A stretch of DNA of 64,000 nt from Oceanobacillus manasiensis (lineage in GTDB: Bacteria > Bacillota > Bacilli > Bacillales > Amphibacillaceae): assembly GCF_000724085.1 (NCBI RefSeq), contig NZ_CCDL010000003.1, positions 186,001 through 250,000 of the forward strand, read 5' to 3'. Numbering within the stretch: position 1 is the first letter of the stretch; the number at the start of each line of letters is the position of its first letter. Shown piece by piece: positions 6,985-15,900 of this stretch. A program made the translations under genes and the position numbers. The notes below the pieces were generated by a model. It was not told the origin of the DNA and searched no databases. It saw only the letters and a list, made by a program, of their open reading frames with translations.

Positions 6985-9421
6985 TATTACCCGGCATAAA
7001 AAGCGATTCTTCTTTACGCTTATTGCAGTTGTTCTAGGCGTAGCTGTTATGACGAGTATGCTAATTGCAAAGTCTACTTTTTCTAAATTAATGGATGAAC
7101 AGGATCGGCTGAGCGCTGGAAATGCTGATTTCTGGATTCAAAGTAATGAGCGATTTTTTTCCGAAAATGAATTAGAGTGGATAATGGAAAATGAAGAAGT
7201 AGAAGAAGGCGTAACGTCTTTATTGAAACATGGCTATGTTGATATGGAAACGGATAATCTTGCGCAGGCTTCTGTAAGATTTACCGGAATATCGAACTTT
7301 CAAAACGAATTAATTGAGTTGCCAGTTAAAGAAGGGGATATATCGAAAGAAGGGTTAATTCTTTCAGAAAATGCGGCATCACTCTGGGAAAAAGAAGTTG
7401 GAGATAAGGTGGCTTTCACTGATTTTGGTGAGATTGAAGTTACAGCCATTGTGCATGAAGGTGCCATGCTGAATAGTCCAAAGACAGAGGAAGATGCTTT
7501 ACTTCGTGATTTTCGAGTTATGGTTCCCTTAGACACACTTCAAGAATGGACAGATATGAAAGGCCAAATTTCTAATTATCGATTTAACATAGAAAATGAC
7601 ACGAACCAAGACCAATTATTATCATCTTACCAGTCAGAGTTGGCGGGTTCCAACTTATTTGTACAGCCTATTGTTGTAGATACTCAGAAGAATAACGATA
7701 TAGATGGTATGTACTTTGTATTTGATTTAATTGCAATTTTGTCCATTTTCATCAGTGCATTTATTACATTTAATATGATCCATACGAGCATTATCGAGAG
7801 AAAAAGAGAAATTGCAATTATGAAAAGCTTAGCATATACCAGTAGTAAGGTGATCATGCAAATTTTAAAGGAAATTGCATTCCTAGCTGTTATAGGAAAT
7901 ATTGTTGGATTGATTATCGGTGTTTGGCTAGGATACGTTGTTCAAGATATTTTAATTTCAGCTATCGTAAGTTACCAAGTAGCTTATGAGGTTAACATGA
8001 TATCGCCATTAATTCTATCATTAATGTTTGGTCTATCATTTCCATTCATAGCCGCAGTAATACCTTTATATAAGGCTTCAAAAACACCAATATTAAGTGG
8101 AATGCTCGACCATACTCCCGCGCTTGATAAGAAAAAAGCGTTAGCTCATATCCTAATTATCTTAGGGGTTGTTTGTACTGGAATTGGATTCATTGATAAT
8201 ATGTGGGCGTTTTTATTCTTATTTGTAGGTCTCGTTCTCTTGTTCCCATTATGGATGAGGTTTGTTCAATTTCTTCTCCGTCCATTACTGGAATCTACTT
8301 TTGGATTCGTAGGGAAGCAAGCGGTCCGATCGACAAAGCAATTCGAAAACAGAAACGCTAATACTGCTGCGATGCTTGCAATTGGTGTTAGTTTAGCACT
8401 CTTTATGAGTTCTGCACTGGAATCTATGCCAGCTAGCTTGGAGAAGGAAGTACGTTCGACCTTTGGTGGCGATCTTATCGTGGAAAAAGAAACCCCATGG
8501 GGCGAGTCAGAGCTAGAAACTGTTCAGAACTTACAAGGTGTAACACATGTGAAGTCGTACGCGGAATTAGAGAACATCACATGGTATACAAAATCAGATG
8601 AACTTCGTGAATTTTCTATTATGTCTTTTGAAGATATGGATCTTGCGCGCATGTTTCAGTTAGTGGACGAAGTTGATGAAAATAGTGATTACCCTTCCAT
8701 TTATGTTGGAGAGCGAGCTCTTGAAGAATGGGGAGGGGAACTTGGAGAGGTATTTACGCTCCATTCTCCTGCTGGTGAAAGGGAGTTTTTTGTAAAGGGC
8801 ATTGTTAAAAGTTCTCATTACTCCAGTTATGTTGCATTTGTGGAGGATGAAGTAAGGAAAGAATTCTTAAATTGGCCTTTGAACTATCACCTTGCAATTG
8901 ATGTATTAGATGAAGAAATGGTTCCGATTGTGTCATCCAACCTATGGCAACACTTAGGTGATCCTATTGTGAATATGGATATCATGGATGTAAACGTAGA
9001 GCAGGCGAAAAGCGGGTTAACAGGAATGAACGAATTGATGCAAGGTTTGTTATTGTTAATCATTGCTATATCAGCAGTTGGTATAAGTAATACGTTGTTC
9101 ATGAATACGCTTGAACGTACAAAAGAGTTCGGCACTATGCGAGCACTTGGATTTACAAAGAGACAGGTGAAACTTATGATATTGTTGGAAGGATTGTTTA
9201 TTGGTTTAACGGGTGTTATTGTAGGAACCGTGTATGGTATTTTGGTTATCTATCTAAACACGATTTCAAAGGATGCACCAGCATTTTTACAATTCTCCCT
9301 TCCGTGGATTAGTTTACTACTAGCAGTAGTAGGCGGGATTATTTTCACTCTACTTGCTTCATGGTTACCAAGTACCACAGCATCCAGAATTTCAATAAAA
9401 GAAGCGATAAATTATGAATAA
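6953..9421 (+). CDS. FtsX-type ABC permease (two-FtsX-domain, large)
   Basis: 822 residues. One N-terminal transmembrane helix (about 14-38), an extracellular domain, a three-helix FtsX core (about 260-370), two central helices (about 395-440), a second extracellular domain and a final FtsX core (about 690-820). This is the duplicated FtsX layout found in lipoprotein- or peptide-related exporters of the MacB superfamily. ATG 6953 is chosen because GGGAGGAGG ends seven bases before it; the other ATG (6947) abuts the site. Cargo unknown; antimicrobial peptide or envelope stress export is a reasonable guess. Confidence 0.9.
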   Translation: MLNSLLVSWRNITRHKKRFFFTLIAVVLGVAVMTSMLIAKSTFSKLMDEQDRLSAGNADFWIQSNERFFSENELEWIMENEEVEEGVTSLLKHGYVDMETDNLAQASVRFTGISNFQNELIELPVKEGDISKEGLILSENAASLWEKEVGDKVAFTDFGEIEVTAIVHEGAMLNSPKTEEDALLRDFRVMVPLDTLQEWTDMKGQISNYRFNIENDTNQDQLLSSYQSELAGSNLFVQPIVVDTQKNNDIDGMYFVFDLIAILSIFISAFITFNMIHTSIIERKREIAIMKSLAYTSSKVIMQILKEIAFLAVIGNIVGLIIGVWLGYVVQDILISAIVSYQVAYEVNMISPLILSLMFGLSFPFIAAVIPLYKASKTPILSGMLDHTPALDKKKALAHILIILGVVCTGIGFIDNMWAFLFLFVGLVLLFPLWMRFVQFLLRPLLESTFGFVGKQAVRSTKQFENRNANTAAMLAIGVSLALFMSSALESMPASLEKEVRSTFGGDLIVEKETPWGESELETVQNLQGVTHVKSYAELENITWYTKSDELREFSIMSFEDMDLARMFQLVDEVDENSDYPSIYVGERALEEWGGELGEVFTLHSPAGEREFFVKGIVKSSHYSSYVAFVEDEVRKEFLNWPLNYHLAIDVLDEEMVPIVSSNLWQHLGDPIVNMDIMDVNVEQAKSGLTGMNELMQGLLLLIIAISAVGISNTLFMNTLERTKEFGTMRALGFTKRQVKLMILLEGLFIGLTGVIVGTVYGILVIYLNTISKDAPAFLQFSLPWISLLLAVVGGIIFTLLASWLPSTTASRISIKEAINYE

Positions 9422-9433
9422 GTGGGGATTACC

Positions 9434-9940
9434 ATGTCAGTAAAACACTCTTTACTTTCCTTAATATATGAAAAACCTCGTCATGGCTATGAGTTGAAGA
9501 TAGGATTTGAACAAATGGTTCAAGGTTTGTGGCCATTAAATGCTGGTCAAGTGTATACAACACTTGATCGTTTAGAAAGGGATCATCTAGTAGAAACCCC
9601 TGGCCATGATAAAAAGGATCGAAAGTTATATACGATTACTTCTGCAGGTAAAGAAGAGCTTTGGAAATGGCTAAATCAACCAGTTGGGAGATCGCTGTTC
9701 AAGGATGAGTTCTATTTTAAGTTTCTTTGCGCTGACCAGGTGTCTTATGAGAACAAGGAAGAAATGATACGAAACCAAAAAGAAACGATGGTAAAAGACC
9801 TTCTTCATCTTACGCAATTAAAGAAACAAATGATGACTCCAGAGAACCGAACGATGAAATTGCTACTTGAAGGAGCATTGCTCCACTTAGATGCAGATAT
9901 CAAGTGGCTCGATATGCTAGTAGATAATGAAATGGCTTAG
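9434..9940 (+). CDS. PadR-family transcriptional regulator
   Basis: 168 residues. N-terminal winged helix (residues about 5-75: LLSLIYEKPRHGYELK, then GQVYTTLDRLERDHLV) and a C-terminal helical domain as in PadR-s2/VirR-like members. ATG 9434 follows GTGGGGAT; a GTG four codons earlier has no site. It is the last gene of the operon that begins at the large inverted repeat 5554-5600, so it probably represses its own operon until a drug or envelope signal is bound. Confidence 0.92.
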   Translation: MSVKHSLLSLIYEKPRHGYELKIGFEQMVQGLWPLNAGQVYTTLDRLERDHLVETPGHDKKDRKLYTITSAGKEELWKWLNQPVGRSLFKDEFYFKFLCADQVSYENKEEMIRNQKETMVKDLLHLTQLKKQMMTPENRTMKLLLEGALLHLDADIKWLDMLVDNEMA

Positions 9941-9954
9941 AGTCAGTTAGAGGG

Positions 9955-9993
9955 TTATTCGACAAGTGCCAAACATAGGCACTTGTCGAATAA
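9955..9993. repeat. Perfect 16-bp hairpin after the padR operon
   Basis: TTATTCGACAAGTGCC and its exact complement are separated by seven bases. It sits between the convergent padR and degV genes. There is no T-run on either side, so it is at best an atypical terminator; it may instead block read-through or stabilise the padR message. Confidence 0.6.
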
Positions 9994-10095
9994 AACAGGA
10001 AGGAAATGATCTGTTATTTAATATGTTGTACAACCTTTTTTGGTATCTAAGGTTATAGAAATTCATTAAATTGATCTGCCCGCTTTGTTCCCCTA

Positions 10096-10947
10096 CTAAA
10101 TTTCTATCCCCGCCACTCCAAAACCACCCGGGCCAGAATGTGTTGAGATCATTGCCCCGGCCTGCATCCAAGTTATATTTTTGAACCCGTGTTCGGTTGC
10201 GATTTCTTCCATTCTATGTCTGACTTCATCTTCAAGTCCGATAGAGTAAATTAAATATAACTGCTCTTTGTTAATATCGTATTGATTAAAGTATTCTCGG
10301 ATAAACTTTTCCGATACACTACTCATTTTCCCTCTGTATTTCTTATTGGATATGAGATGACCGTCAATCAATTCAATTCGTGGCTTTAACTTAAGCAATG
10401 CGCCTCCGAGATAGGCTACATTACTCACACGTCCACCGGCTCTTAAAAAGTCTAAGCTGCCAGGTACAAAAGCAAGCTTGGATTTCGAGATAATGTCTTC
10501 AATCTTTTCTACTAGTTGATTAGGTTCAATTCCAGGTTCTTGCTCTACTAGATTAGCAGCATACATAACAATGGCAGTTAATCCCCCTGTGACATTTAAT
10601 GCATCAATAAGAATAAGGTTATCAAACTCTTCTGAGGCAATGACAGCATGCTGAAAGGAAGAGGAAGCTTTTGATGTGTAACCTATATGAATAATAGTGC
10701 AATCTGGATAATCTTTGTTTATCTTGGAGAAAAATTCCTCATACTCATGAGCATTTGTGGATGTCGTGGAAGGTATTTTCTTAGTGCGGTCATAATAATC
10801 ATAAATTTCTTGTACGGGTAACGATCCATCTAAATAATCTTTTCCGTCCATGATGACGTGCATTGGGACAATTTGAATATTGTGGGCAGTAGCTAAATCT
10901 GCTGGTAAATCAGCACCGCTTTCTGTCGATAAAATAATTTTTCGCAT
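10096..10947 (-). CDS. DegV-family fatty-acid-binding protein
   Basis: 283 residues, the normal DegV length. The N-terminus (STESGADLPADLA), the TST motif (PSTTSTNAHEYEEFF, about 69-83) and GSLDFLRAGGRVS are the family marks; the TST threonine/serine binds the fatty acid carboxylate. DegV/FakB proteins bring exogenous fatty acids to the FakA kinase. GGAGG precedes the ATG. Which acid it binds is not visible, and fakA is not in the window. Confidence 0.93.
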   Translation of the reverse strand: MRKIILSTESGADLPADLATAHNIQIVPMHVIMDGKDYLDGSLPVQEIYDYYDRTKKIPSTTSTNAHEYEEFFSKINKDYPDCTIIHIGYTSKASSSFQHAVIASEEFDNLILIDALNVTGGLTAIVMYAANLVEQEPGIEPNQLVEKIEDIISKSKLAFVPGSLDFLRAGGRVSNVAYLGGALLKLKPRIELIDGHLISNKKYRGKMSSVSEKFIREYFNQYDINKEQLYLIYSIGLEDEVRHRMEEIATEHGFKNITWMQAGAMISTHSGPGGFGVAGIEI

Positions 10948-11494
10948 TGAGTTTCCTCCAAAGTCGTCATTTTTTCTTGATTATTCTAACTATACAAGAA
11001 AAAAGGTTAATATACATTAATATAGTAAAAATAGATTTATTCACTAACGTTGTCTTCTCAAAATAAAAAGGAAAAGATAGAGAAATATATGCTGTATTAT
11101 TTCCCTGGTCATGATAGGAATCCTTTGGCTCTCCTTTTCTTCCAGTTAGTTCTGCATTAATCCACTCGTTTTTTTAACCACTCCAAGCATGAATTTATAT
11201 TTTGAAATAATTGGTACAGTTGTAATTCCCCCGTTATGTTCCCGTAAAAGCAAAATTGTACATGACATGCGTAATACAGAGGAAAACGAAGCAAAAGAGA
11301 CATGCCCCATAGAAATTGTTGTTTAATTATAATTTTACAAACTTTTTGTACAGAAATAACTGATTTTAATGTTTGATGTTTGCAGCCAGTAGGTATAGCA
11401 TTAATATTGCTTGCTCGCGACCAAAGTGTTGTGGGAGGGCTACATCAAAGATAGTGGAATAATAGTACATAAAAACGGAGGGTAATTTTTAATT
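10948..11494. other. 547-bp intergenic region without recognised gene
   Basis: AT-rich region between divergent degV and the betaine-binding protein gene. No reading frame with a ribosome site and no clear promoter consensus or known RNA motif was found. It must hold both divergent promoters; its length leaves room for osmotic control of the downstream gene, but nothing specific is visible. Confidence 0.4.
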
Positions 11495-12397
11495 ATGATG
11501 GAATTTAAATGGAAAAGACTTGGGATAATTGCTGGCTTATCTTTATCCCTTATTGTTGCAGGTTGTGGATCTAACGAAGGGGAGGCAGAATCCGAAACTA
11601 GTGTTAGTGAAGAACTAGAATATACAATTACCGGTACAGAGCCTGGTGCTGGACAAACTAAAAAGAATGAAGAAGTCTTAGATTCTTACGATAATCTTGC
11701 TGGGTGGGAACAGGAATTGTCTTCAGCAGGAGCAATGTTAACACAATTAAGTAAAGCTATTGATAATAAAGAACCAATTGTCTTTAGTGCATGGTCTCCA
11801 CATTATAAGTTTGCCAAGTGGGATTTGAAATATTTAAAGGATCCTAAAGGTATTCATGGAGATGAAGAAAAGATTACAACGATTACTAGAAAAGGACTAA
11901 AAGATGAAATGCCTGAAGCTTACACAATTATTGATCGCATACAATTAGAGCTTCCAGATGTAGAGGAAGCATTATTAGAGGCTCAGGAAAAAGAGTATGC
12001 TGAAGTAGTTCAGGATTGGGCTAAGGGCAATCAGGAAACCATTGCAGAATGGACTGAAGGTGTTGACTCAGTGGATGGCACTTCCATCGAAATAGCTCTT
12101 TTACCTTGGGATGATGCAATTTTTACAGCAAATGTTGCTAAATTTACATTAGAGCAAAAAGGTTTTGATGTGACACTTACACAAGTTGATCCAGCTATTA
12201 TGTTTGAGGCAATAGCAACTGGAAGTGCTGATGCATCTTTAGCAGTATGGATGCCAGTAACACATGCCGAACTATACAAGCAACACGAAGACGACTTTGA
12301 TGACTTGGGACCAAATTTAGAGGGTGCCAAAACTGGTTTAGCGGTACCTGGTTATATGGATATCGATTCTCTAGAAGATCTAAAACCAAAGGAATAG
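11495..12397 (+). CDS. Glycine betaine ABC transporter substrate-binding lipoprotein (OpuAC type)
   Basis: 300 residues. Lipobox LIVAGC with C24 gives membrane anchoring. The order of the two half-domains (ITGTEPGAG first, IEIALLPWDD second, ending in DSLEDLKPKE) is the one found in B. subtilis OpuAC, which is permuted relative to ProX. Three tryptophans in SAWSPHY, LPWDDA and AVWMPVT correspond to the OpuAC aromatic cage that holds betaine. No ATPase or permease gene is next to it, so it is an orphan binding protein that must share a transporter coded elsewhere. A terminator follows. Confidence 0.92.
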   Translation: MMEFKWKRLGIIAGLSLSLIVAGCGSNEGEAESETSVSEELEYTITGTEPGAGQTKKNEEVLDSYDNLAGWEQELSSAGAMLTQLSKAIDNKEPIVFSAWSPHYKFAKWDLKYLKDPKGIHGDEEKITTITRKGLKDEMPEAYTIIDRIQLELPDVEEALLEAQEKEYAEVVQDWAKGNQETIAEWTEGVDSVDGTSIEIALLPWDDAIFTANVAKFTLEQKGFDVTLTQVDPAIMFEAIATGSADASLAVWMPVTHAELYKQHEDDFDDLGPNLEGAKTGLAVPGYMDIDSLEDLKPKE

Positions 12398-12485
12398 TTC
12401 TGTATTCCTGTTCATCTTGCAAAGGGCAGTATCACAGTTCTTGTAGATGACAGGAATTCCGCAAAATAAAAAGCATTTTAATTAG

Positions 12486-12532
12486 GAAACCCCTTTAGGT
12501 AGACTTGAAGAGTCTCTCTAAAAGGGGTTTTT
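12486..12532 (+). terminator. Terminator after the betaine-binding protein gene
   Basis: AAACCCCTTTAG and CTAAAAGGGGTTT pair in a long stem and end in TTTTTAC. Confidence 0.8.
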
Positions 12533-12581
12533 ACGTTAAACGTAACAAGCCTTCCTTTATCGCTAGTAAACAGGTGGAAAT

Positions 12582-12794
12582 CTAATCTTGCACTTCTTCA
12601 GCCTTCTGGACAGAGTAATTCCAACCATCTGCCACGGCCCCATTTAAGTCGGTAATATTTCCTTCTTGATCCCTAATCACAGCATTGTTTCCTTTGACTG
12701 CATGATACAAATGTTGATCCGCTTTTAATAATGCATGTTTTAAGGTTGCCCCTTTAAAAAGTTGAACTTTCTTATCATTAATATGAACCTCCAT
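12582..12794 (-). CDS. Small conserved-looking cytosolic protein, possible beta-grasp fold
   Basis: 70 residues from ATG 12794, chosen because GGGAGG stands eight bases before it; the GTG six codons upstream has none. Sequence begins MEVHINDKKVQLFKGATLKH, a strand-turn-strand-helix start like that of beta-grasp (ThiS or ferredoxin-like) proteins, and ends WNYSVQKAEEVQD. There are no cysteines for a cluster and no C-terminal GG. Function unknown. Divergent from the nucleotidase gene. Confidence 0.55.
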   Translation of the reverse strand: MEVHINDKKVQLFKGATLKHALLKADQHLYHAVKGNNAVIRDQEGNITDLNGAVADGWNYSVQKAEEVQD

Positions 12795-12970
12795 CAAAAT
12801 ACCTCCCAACACGCATGTTTTCTACAATTATACAACAAAATCTGTAATATTCGATTTTTAATAAAAATTTACAAAAAATTAACAAGAAATTGATGTAATA
12901 TTTATGAATTAGTATACAATTAAGAAGTATTAGCATTTTAAAAAGGGGAAAAAGGAGATGAAAGCGAATA

Positions 12971-15900
12971 ATGAGTAAGCGACAAGTTCCAAAGGTTTTT
13001 TCTGTTTTTCTAGCATTTGTAATGGTTTTTTATTCGATGTTTGGTACAGTAATTCCAGCAGCTGCTGGAACGGGAACCGAAGATGAAACAATCGAATTAA
13101 AGGTGTTACATACCAATGACCTCCATGCAAAGATCAATGATTTTGGAAAGATGGCAGCATACATATCTTCAGAAAGAGAAGCATCAACGCATTCTTTATA
13201 CTTAGATGCTGGAGATATATTTAGTGGAAATCCCGTGGTTGATCTCCAGTTTGGAGAGCCTATTGTGGACCTATTAAATGATATAGGACTACAAGCAATG
13301 GCAATTGGTAACCATGACTTTGATTATGGCCAAGAGGAAACTGTCAAGCGCATTGAAGAGTCTGATTTCCCATGGTTAAGTGCAAATACAGTGGTAGGGG
13401 ATGACACAGACGTTGACTTCCCTCAACCAGAGCCGTATGAAATTATTGATGTAGACGGCATAAAGGTTGGTGTATTCTCCATTATCGAGACACCACCATC
13501 CACAGCCCCAGCTAATGTAACTGGAATAACATTTGAAGATCCGATTGAAACAGCGAAAGAATTTGAGTATTTAAAAGATGAAACAGATGTCCTTATCGCA
13601 TTAACACATTTTGGTTATTCAGAAGACCAAAAGTTAGCAAATGAAGTGGATTTCTTTGATGTAATTATTGGAGGCCACTCCCATACTACATTAAACAGTC
13701 CTAGGGTAGTTAACGGCACACCGATTGTACAAACTGGTGGAAACGGTGAAAATGTCGGGAATCTTACAATTAAATATAATCCAGAAACAAAGGCAGTAGA
13801 GTCTGTTAATGGATTTTTACAAAACGTTGGTAACTTAACAGAGGTAGATGAAGCGATTCAAAGCAAAGTGGATAAGTATAACGCAGAAATGGACGAGCTT
13901 TTGTCAGAAGAAATTGGTTATACTGATACAGGCTTAAGTAGAAGTGGCAGTCGTGACACGGCGTTAGGTAATTTCTGGACGGACGCGATGCGTTTTAGTA
14001 CGGATGCAGATGTAGCGTTAACGAATAATGGTGGAATTCGCGCAAACATTCCTGCGGGTCCTGTTACTGTAAATGATATTTATACAATCGAGCCATTTGC
14101 AAATGAAATCATGAAATATGAAATGACAGGGGCAGCACTAAAGGAGGTTATCAAATATTCATATGACCGTCGAAGCTCGATTGATCTGCAAACTTCGGGT
14201 CTTCACTATAAGATAATTACTAATAATACTGGAAAGTATATTGATTCCGTATTAGAAGTAGATGGAGAGTCGCTCGAAGATGATAAAAAATATATTGTTG
14301 CAGTTGGGGACTACATCGGTACAGGTGGAAGTGGCTACAACTTTGAAGGCGAAGTTCTAGAAGCATTATCCGGTACGATGACAGGCGCAATGATAGACTA
14401 TGCAAAGGATCAAACTGCAAGAGGGGAAAAATTAAATTACTCCAACAATAACCGCATAAGTACAGAAGTATCCAATGATGCTCCAATCGTTGGCAATGAA
14501 ATTGGATACACGGAAAATGGCTTATCTTCCGAGAATAATGGGTTAGGAGATTCTGGTTTAGGAAACTTATACACAGATTCCGTTCGAGCAATTTCGGGGG
14601 CTGATTTTTCATTCCTTAATGGTTCATCAGTTGCTGGTAATATTCCATCAGGTGTGATTACAGATGGGCAAATTGAATTTCTTGATAGTTTTGGAAATAA
14701 AGTAGTGGCCGTTAAAACAACATTGGATCAAATGAAAGATGTTATTTTAACTCAGTCTAACTACCATAATAGTGTTGACTTGCAAGTGTCAGGACTACAT
14801 TACGAGTTAGTTAAAGAGAATAATATATTTACAGATGTAGAATTTACATTGCCAGACGGCAGTCCTATAGATTCATCCGAAGAATATGTTGTTGCTTATA
14901 ATGATTATATGCACGGTAGTAGTTTTTATAATCTAGGTGAGGAGACACTTGAAGGCGACTATGCAGAAGTTTGGAAAGCAGTCGTTGAATATGTAAGTAA
15001 CTACGAGGGCGCAATAGATTACGAAGAGGGTTCTCGTATTACCATTAAAGATAATACGGTAATTGTCCCACCAGGTGAGAGAGAGTATCTTACCGTTTCT
15101 GAAGCAATTGCAAATAACGAAGGTACAAAAACAGTACAAGGGTATATTGTGGGTTCGATGACCGGAAAGTTTGATGGTGATTTCCAGAATACTAACTTCA
15201 TGATAGCTGATTCACCAAATGAACGAAATATGGACCGGATTATTCCAGTTCAGTTGCCAAATAACAATATCCGCAAGGAATTAAATCTAGTGGATAATCC
15301 AGAGAACTTAGGCAAACTGATTCAAATTACAGGAGATTTAGAAAGATACTTTTCTCAACCAGGGCTTAAATCCCCGTCAGGTTATGAATTTATTGAAGAA
15401 GACGAGACTCCAGAAGAGCCAAGTGAACCTACTGAACCGGCTGATCCAATAGCGATCTCAGAAGCACGTGGCATACAAGACGGAGAAGAAGTTACAGTAG
15501 AAGGTGTTGTGACAACGAACACTGGTGGTTGGGGAAGCAAAGGCTTCTACATCCAAGACGAGTCTGCAGGAATCTATGTTTTCCAAAATGAAAAAGATTT
15601 TGTAGCAGGCGACGTTGTACGCTTAACTGGTGAGAAAGGCCAATATGGAGGAGAGATGCAAATTGCTTCCCCTTCAAACATGGAGAAGATAGGTGAAAGT
15701 AATGTGCCTGCTCCCATTAAAGTGACTCCTTCTGAGATTTCACTTAGCAATGAAGCACAACTTGTACAATTGGAAAATGTCGTTATTTCTGAATTGAATA
15801 AAGTCAATGACTATGGAACATTTGAATTTAAAGCAAGTTCAAATGGAGAAAACGTTCTTGTACGCATAGATAACCGTACTGGACTAGTGTTTGACGATTT

